A DNA stretch of 64,000 nt from Mogibacterium sp. (lineage in GTDB: Bacteria; Bacillota; Clostridia; Peptostreptococcales; Anaerovoracaceae): positions 1 through 64,000 of the forward strand of contig JAFQZQ010000048.1 in the NCBI GenBank assembly GCA_017405845.1, given 5' to 3'. A program made the position numbers and the translations under genes. This document shows, in pieces, positions 26,520-33,827 of the stretch. Below the pieces are notes generated by a model. It had not been told where the DNA came from and did not search any database. It saw only the letters and a program-made list of their open reading frames with translations. Numbering within the stretch: position 1 is the first letter of the stretch; the number at the start of each line of letters is the position of its first letter.

Positions 26520-27659
26520 ATGAGCAAGAAGAAACTGGCAATAATAGGAGCGGCGCTTTTCCAGGAGCCGGCTATCCTCAAAGCGAAAGAGTTGGGTCTT
26601 GAGACTCATGTCTTTGCGTGGGAAGCAGGCGATCCGGGAGAGAAGATGGCCGACTTCTTTTATCCTATAAGCATAAGAGAAAAAGAGGAGATCCTCGAGA
26701 AGTGCAGAGAGATCGGCATCGATGGCATCATCAGTATCGCGTCAGACCTCGCGATGGTGACGGTCAACTACGTTGCGGAGAATATGGGCCTTACTGGCAA
26801 CAGCACTGCAGCAACGCTTATAAGTACAAACAAGCACGAGATGCGCGAAGCCTTTGACGCCAACGGCGACCCGAGCCCTAAGAGCATCGTGGCTGACGCA
26901 AACACCGACCTCAGCACAATTGACATGGACTTTCCTCTTATCGTAAAGCCGACTGACAGAAGCGGAAGCCGCGGAGTCATCAAGGTGCACAAGGCCGAAG
27001 AACTCAAGGATGCCATCGACTTCGCCGTCAACGAAAGCTTCGAGAAGAAGGCTGTAGTCGAGGAGTTCGCGACAGGCGACGAGTACAGCGTTGAGTACAT
27101 CAGCTGCAGAGGTAAGCACTACCTGCTCGCAGTCACTGAGAAGACCACATCGGGAGACCCGTGGTTTATCGAAATGAGCCACATCGAGCCTGCACCAATC
27201 TCCGACGAGAGAAAGGAAAACATTCGCAGGGTGTGCGACCACGCGCTCGACACGCTCATGCTTTACGACGGAGCGGGCCACATCGAGCTCAAAGTAGACG
27301 AAAACGAGAAGATCAAGATCATCGAGATCGGCGGCCGCATGGGCGGCGGATTCATCGGAAGCGATCTCGTGGAGCTCTCGACGGGCTACGACTATGTAGG
27401 CAATGTCATAAGGATCGCGATGGGCGAAGAGATCGAGGAACCTGTGATCAGAAACGCGGGAACAGCCGGAATCAAGTTTATTACCAGAAAGAAAGACCTT
27501 CTGGAGTACAGGGAGCGCATCGCAAACAATCCTGACAGCATCGTAAGAGAAGGAAGAGACGGCGCAGAGGGAGGCATCGACAGCATAAATATCGACGACC
27601 TCAAGGACGAGCCTGACAACATAAAAGACAGAATCGCATATTATATCTACAAGTTATAA
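26520..27659 (+). CDS. ATP-grasp carboxylate-amine ligase-like protein, module 1
   Basis: This ~379-residue cytoplasmic protein has an N-terminal pre-ATP-grasp Rossmann-like region (KKLAIIGAALFQEPAI) and a carbamoyl-phosphate-synthase-like ATP-grasp domain. Motifs are FPLIVKPTDRSGSRGVIKV (ATP loop), VVEEFATGDEYSVE, and IELKVDENEKIKIIEIGGRMGGG (metal-binding Glu and Asn-like region). It should activate a carboxylate with ATP and couple it to an amine; the substrate is unknown. It is homologous to the minus-strand gene at 31430. I prefer ATG 26520 over ATG 26508 because GGTGGGA is better spaced. The GT2 gene follows after 8 bases. Confidence 0.82.
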   Translation: MSKKKLAIIGAALFQEPAILKAKELGLETHVFAWEAGDPGEKMADFFYPISIREKEEILEKCREIGIDGIISIASDLAMVTVNYVAENMGLTGNSTAATLISTNKHEMREAFDANGDPSPKSIVADANTDLSTIDMDFPLIVKPTDRSGSRGVIKVHKAEELKDAIDFAVNESFEKKAVVEEFATGDEYSVEYISCRGKHYLLAVTEKTTSGDPWFIEMSHIEPAPISDERKENIRRVCDHALDTLMLYDGAGHIELKVDENEKIKIIEIGGRMGGGFIGSDLVELSTGYDYVGNVIRIAMGEEIEEPVIRNAGTAGIKFITRKKDLLEYRERIANNPDSIVREGRDGAEGGIDSINIDDLKDEPDNIKDRIAYYIYKL

Positions 27660-27667
27660 AGGATCAA

Positions 27668-28633
27668 ATGGAACATAAAAAACAACTTATTTCATTCGTA
27701 ATACCGTGCTACAAGTCGGTCAAGACACTCGAAGGAGTCATCGAGACGATCCGCAGCACAGTCGCCACCAGACCTGAATTCGACTCGGAGATAGTCCTTG
27801 TCAACGACTGCTCGCCTGACGGCGGCGAAACATGGAAGCTGATTCAGGAGCTGAACGAGAAGTACGACAACATCGTGGGCGTAGATCTCGCCAAGAACAG
27901 CGGACAGACCTGTGCTGTAATGGCAGGCCTGCGCACATCGAAGGGCGACTTCGTTACCGTAAGCGATGACGACGGGCAGACCCCTATCAACAGGGTCTTC
28001 GAGTTCTACGACTATATGCAGGAGGGCGGCTTCGATGTAGTCTGCGCGCACTACACATCGCGCGGCAAGAGGAGCTGGTTCCGCGAGTTCGGTTCGTGGA
28101 TGAACCAGACGATGGTGAAGTACTTCCTCGACGAGCCGAAGGGACTCAGCACATCGGGCTTCTTCTTCGCGAAGAGGTTCATCGTAGACGAGATGGTCAA
28201 GTACAGCAACGCTTTCCCGCATATCGGAGGTCTCATGCTGCGCACGACCCACAACATCGGCAATATCGACATGTCGATGAACGACAGGGCAGCCGGAAGA
28301 TCCAACTACAATTTCAGAAAGCTGCTCAAGATATGGGTCAACGGAATCACCACATTCTCGATCAAGCCGCTGAGGATCACTTGCTTCCTGGGAATGCTCA
28401 TGGTGTTCATCAGTGTGGTCGTGATCATCGCTCTCATAATAAGCAAACTTACAAATCCGCTGATAACCATCGGCTGGACTTCGATGATAGCCACGACTCT
28501 TCTGATCGGAGGTATGATACTCTTTGTGCTGGGCGTCATCGGAGAATACATAGGAAGGATATATCTGAGCCTCAATCAGAATCCGCAGTACGTTGTAAGG
28601 ACAGTCCTTGACAGAAAAAACGGAGAAAAATAG
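27668..28633 (+). CDS. GT2 polyprenyl-phosphate glycosyltransferase (CsbB/ArnC-like), module 1
   Basis: This 321-residue membrane protein has a cytoplasmic GT-A domain (SFVIPCYKS, VLVNDCSPDGG, and VSDDDGQTP as the metal-binding acidic motif) followed by two membrane helices (about residues 230-300) and the tail GEYIGRIYLSLNQNPQYVV. That architecture is typical of enzymes moving a sugar from a nucleotide donor to undecaprenyl phosphate. The lipid-linked sugar would then be flipped and used outside by a GT-C enzyme. AAAGGA precedes ATG 27668. It is immediately followed by the PaaK-like gene. Confidence 0.88.
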   Translation: MEHKKQLISFVIPCYKSVKTLEGVIETIRSTVATRPEFDSEIVLVNDCSPDGGETWKLIQELNEKYDNIVGVDLAKNSGQTCAVMAGLRTSKGDFVTVSDDDGQTPINRVFEFYDYMQEGGFDVVCAHYTSRGKRSWFREFGSWMNQTMVKYFLDEPKGLSTSGFFFAKRFIVDEMVKYSNAFPHIGGLMLRTTHNIGNIDMSMNDRAAGRSNYNFRKLLKIWVNGITTFSIKPLRITCFLGMLMVFISVVVIIALIISKLTNPLITIGWTSMIATTLLIGGMILFVLGVIGEYIGRIYLSLNQNPQYVVRTVLDRKNGEK

Positions 28634-28634
28634 C

Positions 28635-29951
28635 ATGGCATCATTAAAGAAAGAATTCAAGAACGTGATGACACTTTATTATCTGATGAAGCTCGATAAG
28701 AAAGTGCCGACCGACCACAAAAAGATAAAGGCCCGCCAGAACAAACTGGTCTACAAGACGATGAAGAGGGCATATGATCATGTGCCTTTTTATCGTGAGA
28801 AATTCGAGGCGAACGGCCTGACCCCGGACGATTTCCATTCGGCAGAAGACCTCGTGAAGTTCCCGGTCATGGACAGAGCCGAGCTGCGCAAATGGATGCA
28901 GGAAGAATTCGATGCGCATCCTGACAAGGTGAAGGACTGGGTTGTATACGCAACAAGCGGTTCATCCGGAGTGCCTCTGAAGTTTGCGCTCACACAGCGC
29001 GAGTCTGCATGCATGGACGCCAACTGGATCCGCGTGCTGATGTATGCCGGATACAAGCCGTTCACGGGCAAGATGCTCACATTCCTCACGACTCACGCAA
29101 AGGTCGATCCTAAAAAGGGAGATTCCTTTGTGCAGAAGCTTGGCATTCTGAGAAGAAAGATCGTTCCGGAGCATCTCTATGTCGGAGAGGGAATGAGAGA
29201 CCTCATCGATCTCGTCAACGAGTACAAGCCGGACTGCCTCGCGTTCAGAAAGAACGTTCTGGCAAGAATGGCCGTATACGCTAAGGCCCATGGAATGAAG
29301 ATCCACCAGCCGGTTGTATATACACCTGTTGCTGAGAAGGTCGATGAAGTCACACGCAAGCTGCTCGAGGAAACCTTTGGCCCGAACCTTATGGACGCTT
29401 ACGGCTGCAACGAGATCGGAAGCTGCGCCATCAAGCTGCCGGGCATGGACAATTACTATATAAACTCTGACACTCACGTACTCAACCTGATCGATGAGAA
29501 CGGCAATCTTTCCGATGAGGGCAGAGTAATCGGCACCACGCTCTACAAGAGAGACTTCCCGATCATCAACTACGAGATCGGCGATACCATGACATCCGAG
29601 ACGATCGACGGTGTTCGCTATATAAAGACGATCAACGGCCGCATGAACGACATGGTCAAACATGCGAACGGAACCGAGACTTCAGCAGCCGAGCTCTGGA
29701 AGATCCCGAACGGCATAACAGGCATCGCTCAGTTCAGGTATATCCAGACCGCAATGGACGAGATGCACATTCTGCTCGTAAGAGACCCGGGCAGACCTGA
29801 GCACTCAAATAAGGAGATCGAGGAATTCTACGAGAAGAAGTTTGAAGAGCTCTTCGGAGGACCGGAGTTCAAGCTGGTATTCGAGTGGATGGACGAGATC
29901 CCGCCTGACGAGAACGGCAAGATGAGATGCTTCATCTGCAACGTAAAATAA
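28635..29951 (+). CDS. PaaK/CapK-like adenylate-forming enzyme
   Basis: This 438-residue protein of the phenylacetate-CoA-ligase-like branch of the ANL superfamily occurs in several polysaccharide clusters. It has YDHVPFYREKF, the phosphate-binding loop YATSGSSGVPLKF (about residue 105), DAYGCNEIG (A5-like motif) and the late YEIGDTM...INGRMNDMV region with the hinge aspartate/lysine area. It would activate an organic acid as acyl-AMP, perhaps for acylating an amino sugar; the acid is unknown. ATG 28635 starts two bases after the GT2 stop with CGGAGA upstream. The context (GT2 before, flippase after) supports a role in making a modified lipid-linked sugar. Confidence 0.82.
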   Translation: MASLKKEFKNVMTLYYLMKLDKKVPTDHKKIKARQNKLVYKTMKRAYDHVPFYREKFEANGLTPDDFHSAEDLVKFPVMDRAELRKWMQEEFDAHPDKVKDWVVYATSGSSGVPLKFALTQRESACMDANWIRVLMYAGYKPFTGKMLTFLTTHAKVDPKKGDSFVQKLGILRRKIVPEHLYVGEGMRDLIDLVNEYKPDCLAFRKNVLARMAVYAKAHGMKIHQPVVYTPVAEKVDEVTRKLLEETFGPNLMDAYGCNEIGSCAIKLPGMDNYYINSDTHVLNLIDENGNLSDEGRVIGTTLYKRDFPIINYEIGDTMTSETIDGVRYIKTINGRMNDMVKHANGTETSAAELWKIPNGITGIAQFRYIQTAMDEMHILLVRDPGRPEHSNKEIEEFYEKKFEELFGGPEFKLVFEWMDEIPPDENGKMRCFICNVK

Positions 29952-29972
29952 TAACGGAGAATAGTACTGCTA

Positions 29973-31289
29973 ATGCAGAAAGCCATAATAAGACTTCTCG
30001 AAAAAACGAATAATATCCCACGCAGCATCTATATTTGGAATGCCATAAATGCCATCGTGCTGGCCATGCAGACGCCGGTAGTAATGGCGGTCTGCAACAG
30101 GACCAACGGCGAGATCGATGCGGGGATATTTTCTATTGCGATGGCCGAGGCCAACCTCATGTACTTCGTGGGGCAGTTTGGCCTGAGGCGATACCAGTCG
30201 TCGGATATACAGGAGGACTTCAAGTTCTGCGAATACCACGCGATGAGGCTCATCACCTGCGCGCTCATGGCGCTGGGCTGCCTGGCATATTGCATATTCG
30301 GAAAGTTGAACAGGGACTACACTACAAGCAAGTTCTTCATAATACTCATAATCTGCCTCATCAAGGTGATCATGGCCTATGCGGACGTGCTGCACGGTCA
30401 CATGCACCAGAAGGGCAGGCTCGATGTAGCCGCAAAGGCAGCGACCATCAGATATGTGGCCGAGCTCGCCGTATACATCGGCGGACTCATAATCACACAC
30501 GATCTCCTGCTGACCGTTTCGATCTGCCTCGCGGTAAGCTTCGTGCTGCTGATGCTGACGTCGTTCAACGTCACCACGGCTTACACCGACACGATGAAGC
30601 CGTCGATAAGCAAGGAGAAATTCAAGCTGCTGCTGATCGAGGGATTCCCGCTGTTTATCGGGCTCTTCCTCAACATGTACATCAGCAACGCGCCTAAGTA
30701 CGCGATCGACACCTACCTGACCGACGACATTCAGGCGATCTATAACATGATCTTCATGCCTACCTTCGTGGTGCAGCTGGTAACGCAGTTCATATTCAAC
30801 CCGGTACTGACTCTCTACGCCGAGCTCTGGCAGTCGCACGAGCTCAGAAAATTCAGGCACTTCATCAAGATGATAAAGAAGATGTGCCTCTACGTGCTGG
30901 GTCTCGCGATACTCGCCGTTGCAGTCGCTGCAACTATAGCCATTCCGATACTGTCGCTGCTCTTCGGCACCGACCTGTCTGACTACAGAACAGAGCTTAT
31001 CATCATCATGGTTGCAGGCGGCATGCTCGGATACAGCATCTACTTCAACATGCTGATGGCCGTCATCAGGGCACAGCGCCCTATGATCTACTGCTACGGC
31101 ATCGTGGCAGCAATGGCCGCAGTGATGTCCGGCTACTTCGTAAGAGGCTATGGAATCATGGGAGCAGCCGTGCTCTACGCAGCACTCATGACACTGCTGA
31201 CCATCGCGCTTTTGATAGCGACAGTGATACCGCTGAAAAGAGAATACAACAAACTTAAGAAGCAGAAGAGTTATAAAGCAGAAGAGTAA
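29973..31289 (+). CDS. Polysaccharide flippase (Wzx/MOP-type) membrane protein
   Basis: This 438-residue hydrophobic protein has roughly twelve membrane segments, starting near IYIWNAINAIVLAMQTPVVMAV. Segment order and length fit Wzx-like lipid-linked oligosaccharide flippases of the MOP superfamily. The conserved feature LFLNMYISNAPKYAIDTYL in the middle matches the start of the second half in such proteins. It would flip an undecaprenyl-linked unit made by the upstream GT2/ligase enzymes. CGGAGAATAG precedes ATG 29973. It is the last gene of the transcript and is followed by a strong terminator. It is a second export route beside TagGH. Confidence 0.85.
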   Translation: MQKAIIRLLEKTNNIPRSIYIWNAINAIVLAMQTPVVMAVCNRTNGEIDAGIFSIAMAEANLMYFVGQFGLRRYQSSDIQEDFKFCEYHAMRLITCALMALGCLAYCIFGKLNRDYTTSKFFIILIICLIKVIMAYADVLHGHMHQKGRLDVAAKAATIRYVAELAVYIGGLIITHDLLLTVSICLAVSFVLLMLTSFNVTTAYTDTMKPSISKEKFKLLLIEGFPLFIGLFLNMYISNAPKYAIDTYLTDDIQAIYNMIFMPTFVVQLVTQFIFNPVLTLYAELWQSHELRKFRHFIKMIKKMCLYVLGLAILAVAVAATIAIPILSLLFGTDLSDYRTELIIIMVAGGMLGYSIYFNMLMAVIRAQRPMIYCYGIVAAMAAVMSGYFVRGYGIMGAAVLYAALMTLLTIALLIATVIPLKREYNKLKKQKSYKAEE

Positions 31290-31294
31290 TACTG

Positions 31295-31325
31295 AAAAAG
31301 AGAGCGGTCGATCCGCTCTCTTTTT
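31295..31325 (+). terminator. Rho-independent terminator after the flippase
   Basis: AAAAAGAGAGCGG pairs with CCGCTCTCTTTTT across loop tcgat. It ends in a T-run and can act in both directions. Confidence 0.9.
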
Positions 31326-31368
31326 ACTGTTGATTTTTCGTGATATCCACGATTACCCAAGAACGAAA

Positions 31369-31409
31369 AAAGGGCAGTTCCAGGCATCGTTAACCGGAAC
31401 TGTCCCTTT
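31369..31409 (-). terminator. Terminator of the minus-strand ATP-grasp gene formed by REP-like repeat, copy 4
   Basis: AAAGGGCAGTTCC and GGAACTGTCCCTTT pair across a 14-base loop. On the minus strand the hairpin ends in a T-run, 21 bases beyond the stop at 31430. It shares the GGGACNGTYCC core with the repeats at 4832 and 5444. Confidence 0.75.
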
Positions 31410-31429
31410 GTTACACACTCTGTCAAATT

Positions 31430-32692
31430 CTACTCTACCTCGATCGTGATCTTATCCATTGTCGTGTTGAGCAGGGCCACCGCGTCATCGAGAGTTTCGC
31501 CCTTTGTGATGACATGGCCGAGTCTGTCTGGGCTCACACGGAATTTTCTAACCTGATCGCCTACCTTGTAGTCGAACTGCAGGCTGATGATATCCGGATC
31601 ATCCTCGTGCTCGTCCTTAATGGCTTTGATGACGCCGTCTCTGTCTGATCTCATCATGCGGCTCGCGTTGGCTACACCGCCCTTGAAGTAGACCATCTTG
31701 TCGTCCACGCAGACAGGGTCGCCGTTCTTGACGATGGAGCTGTCAGCAGGGAAGAAGTCGATGTGCTCGCCCATCGCGTGCCTTACGATCATCTCGTGGT
31801 AGCCACCGACTCCGTCCTCATAGCCGAAGTCGAAGTAGATGGAAGCGAGATCCATGAGGCAGGCACCGCCGCCTCTTGCACCGATCTCGAGTACGTAGAC
31901 CTTACCGTCTTTTATGATGTAGTCTGCGTTGAGTGCGCAGTTTTCGCACTTCATGGACTTGAGAGCCTTTTCGGTCTGGATGTATACATCCTTGACTACT
32001 GCGTCAGGGAGATCGTACGGTGCGTAGTGTCCGTAAGGAACACCGGCGTCGCCCTGCATGATGTAGTCGCCGTGCGGAAGTATGAATTCGAGCTTGCCGT
32101 CCTGGATGAATGCCTGAGCTCCGAACTCCTCGCCTTCGACGAACTCCTCAACTACGAAGTGATCAGTGCGCGTATTTGCGAGCACTATCTTGCGGGCATC
32201 CTCGAATTCGTCAGGGCTGTTTACCTTAACGATGCCGCGGCTTCCGGATGAATCCACGGATTTGAACATGAGAGGGAGCTCGAGGTCCGCAATCTTGTCT
32301 GTATAGTTTTCGTCGTCGACCTGGATGCCTCTGTAGCGGGCGGTTCTGACGCCGTACTCTTCGTATGCTTTCTTCATGCGCAGCTTATCCGAGGATATCT
32401 GTGCTGTCTCGAACGACGGACCGATGAGTCCGAGGTTCTCAGCGATATAGCCCTGAGAAATGACTGCGACATCTGTGCCTGCGGTCAGTACGCCGTCGAT
32501 CTTCTCTTCTTTAGCTATTTCGAGAAGAGCCTTGTAGTCAGTCGTGTTCTCGTAATAGACCTTGTCGGCATACTGGAATCCCGGATAGTTGCCCGGAATG
32601 CTGGTCACTATAGTGTAATAGCCCAGCTTGCGTGCGGCTTTGATAAGAGGCACCTGATAGATGCCTGCTCCTAAAATAAACAGCTTTTTCAT
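31430..32692 (-). CDS. ATP-grasp carboxylate-amine ligase-like protein, module 2
   Basis: This 420-residue homologue of the ligase at 26520 has KKLFILGAGIYQVPLIKAA at the N-terminus, LPLMFKSVDSSGSRGIVKV (ATP loop), VVEEFVEGEEFGAQ, and ALNADYIIKDGKVYVLEIGARGGG (metal-binding region). A C-terminal ~90-residue region resembles the regulatory lobe of biotin-carboxylase-like ligases. It should form an acyl phosphate and couple it to an amine; the substrate is unknown. It overlaps the upstream GT2 gene by four bases, so the two are translationally coupled. The order GT2 then ligase is the reverse of module 1. Confidence 0.83.
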   Translation of the reverse strand: MKKLFILGAGIYQVPLIKAARKLGYYTIVTSIPGNYPGFQYADKVYYENTTDYKALLEIAKEEKIDGVLTAGTDVAVISQGYIAENLGLIGPSFETAQISSDKLRMKKAYEEYGVRTARYRGIQVDDENYTDKIADLELPLMFKSVDSSGSRGIVKVNSPDEFEDARKIVLANTRTDHFVVEEFVEGEEFGAQAFIQDGKLEFILPHGDYIMQGDAGVPYGHYAPYDLPDAVVKDVYIQTEKALKSMKCENCALNADYIIKDGKVYVLEIGARGGGACLMDLASIYFDFGYEDGVGGYHEMIVRHAMGEHIDFFPADSSIVKNGDPVCVDDKMVYFKGGVANASRMMRSDRDGVIKAIKDEHEDDPDIISLQFDYKVGDQVRKFRVSPDRLGHVITKGETLDDAVALLNTTMDKITIEVE

Positions 32693-33624
32693 TCTTCTTT
32701 TCCTTTATAATAATGCCTTACCACATATTGCGGATTGTTGGTCAAGCCCTGGAACATCCTTCCGAGGTATTCGCCTATCATTCCCAGGAACAGCATGATG
32801 AGTCCTGAGAAGAAGCAGACCGCTACCATCATCGAATACCAGCCAACATGGCTCGACGGCTTAAACACCTTGAGCAGTATGACTGCGAGAGCGCCCAGCA
32901 TGCTCAGCACGGAGAAGAAAACTCCTGCGCGGGTCGCTATTCTGAGCGGTACGATGGAGTAGCCCATGATGTTGGACCACAGCGTAATGAGCTTCTTGAA
33001 GGTATAGCCCGACTGCCCGTAGCCCCTGTCGAAGTGCTCGATAGGGACGCTCGCGATGTTGCGGGTGGTGCGCAGGAAGAGTCCCTGCAGGTGCGTGTAC
33101 TGGCTCTTGTAGTCGACAACGTAATCCCTTACGAACTTCCTGATGATCCAGAAGCTTGATGTCTTGAGTTCTTTAGGCTTGCCTATGAGGATGCGTACGG
33201 ATATGTAGTTGACCCAGCTGCCGAAATTGCGGAAGGCACTGTGGTGCTTCTGAGGATAGTAACCGTACACAATGTCATAGCCCTGATCGAAGGCCTCGAA
33301 AAGATAAGGGAGCTGCGAAGGATGGGTCTGGAGATCGTCGTCCATTCCGACTATCGCATCGCCCTGAGCGTAGTTGAGGCCTGCCATTATCGCGTTGTGC
33401 TGACCCGCATTCTGGGCCAGTTCAACGACATTCACATACTCGTACTCATCTGCCAGCTGCTTTAGCACGCAGAGAGTTTCACCGCCATCCGGAGAGCAGT
33501 CGTCCACCAGGATGAACTCGAAAGGGACCTTGCCCATTTCCTCCATCTTTGCGGCTGTGAGCTCAACGGCTTCGCGTATCGTATGCGATGATTTGTAACA
33601 TGGAATAACTATCGAATATAGCAA
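32689..33624 (-). CDS. GT2 polyprenyl-phosphate glycosyltransferase (CsbB/ArnC-like), module 2
   Basis: This ~311-residue protein has a GT-A domain (YSIVIPCYKS, LVDDCSPDGG, GMDDDLQTHPSQLP) plus two C-terminal membrane helices and GEYLGRMFQGLTNNPQYVV. It is clearly homologous to the GT2 at 27668, down to the segment GSWVNYISVRILIGKPKELKTSSFW. I place the start at TTG 33624 with GCGGAGA eight bases upstream. A longer frame to 33729 would run through a good promoter and add an atypical N-terminus. It would load a sugar onto undecaprenyl phosphate for use outside the membrane. Confidence 0.87.
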   Translation of the reverse strand: MLYSIVIPCYKSSHTIREAVELTAAKMEEMGKVPFEFILVDDCSPDGGETLCVLKQLADEYEYVNVVELAQNAGQHNAIMAGLNYAQGDAIVGMDDDLQTHPSQLPYLFEAFDQGYDIVYGYYPQKHHSAFRNFGSWVNYISVRILIGKPKELKTSSFWIIRKFVRDYVVDYKSQYTHLQGLFLRTTRNIASVPIEHFDRGYGQSGYTFKKLITLWSNIMGYSIVPLRIATRAGVFFSVLSMLGALAVILLKVFKPSSHVGWYSMMVAVCFFSGLIMLFLGMIGEYLGRMFQGLTNNPQYVVRHYYKGKEE

Positions 33625-33672
33625 TGATATATCTCCGCTTGATTGGTTCAATAAGTAATCATACCTATGAAA

Positions 33673-33701
33673 AGTATATAATACGCAACTAACATAATCA
33701 A
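33673..33701 (-). promoter_or_regulatory. Sigma-A-like promoter of the minus-strand GT2/ATP-grasp pair
   Basis: On the minus strand TTGATT (33701-33696), a 17-base spacer and TATACT (33678-33673) give a start near 33666, about 40 bases before TTG 33624. Confidence 0.65.
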
Positions 33702-33714
33702 ACTTATTATGTTC

Positions 33715-33744
33715 TTGATATAATGGCAAATCTTCATATATAAT
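33715..33744 (+). promoter_or_regulatory. Sigma-A-like promoter of the L,D-transpeptidase gene
   Basis: TTGATA, an 18-base spacer and TATAAT are arranged back to back with the minus-strand promoter (13 bases between the -35 boxes). The leader of about 75 bases holds a TAGGC/GCCTA inverted repeat around a T-run. Confidence 0.65.
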
Positions 33745-33827
33745 GGTGTCGAACTATAGGCTTTTTTTGTGAGCCTAAAAAATGTGAGTTTAGAAGGTTA
33801 TTGACAGAAGAAGAAAGGTAGTTTTTT

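Noticed and set aside
27692-28660. 322-codon minus-strand open frame opposite the GT2 gene
   Set aside because: It is a codon-bias shadow: it spans two plus-strand genes and shows no family motif.
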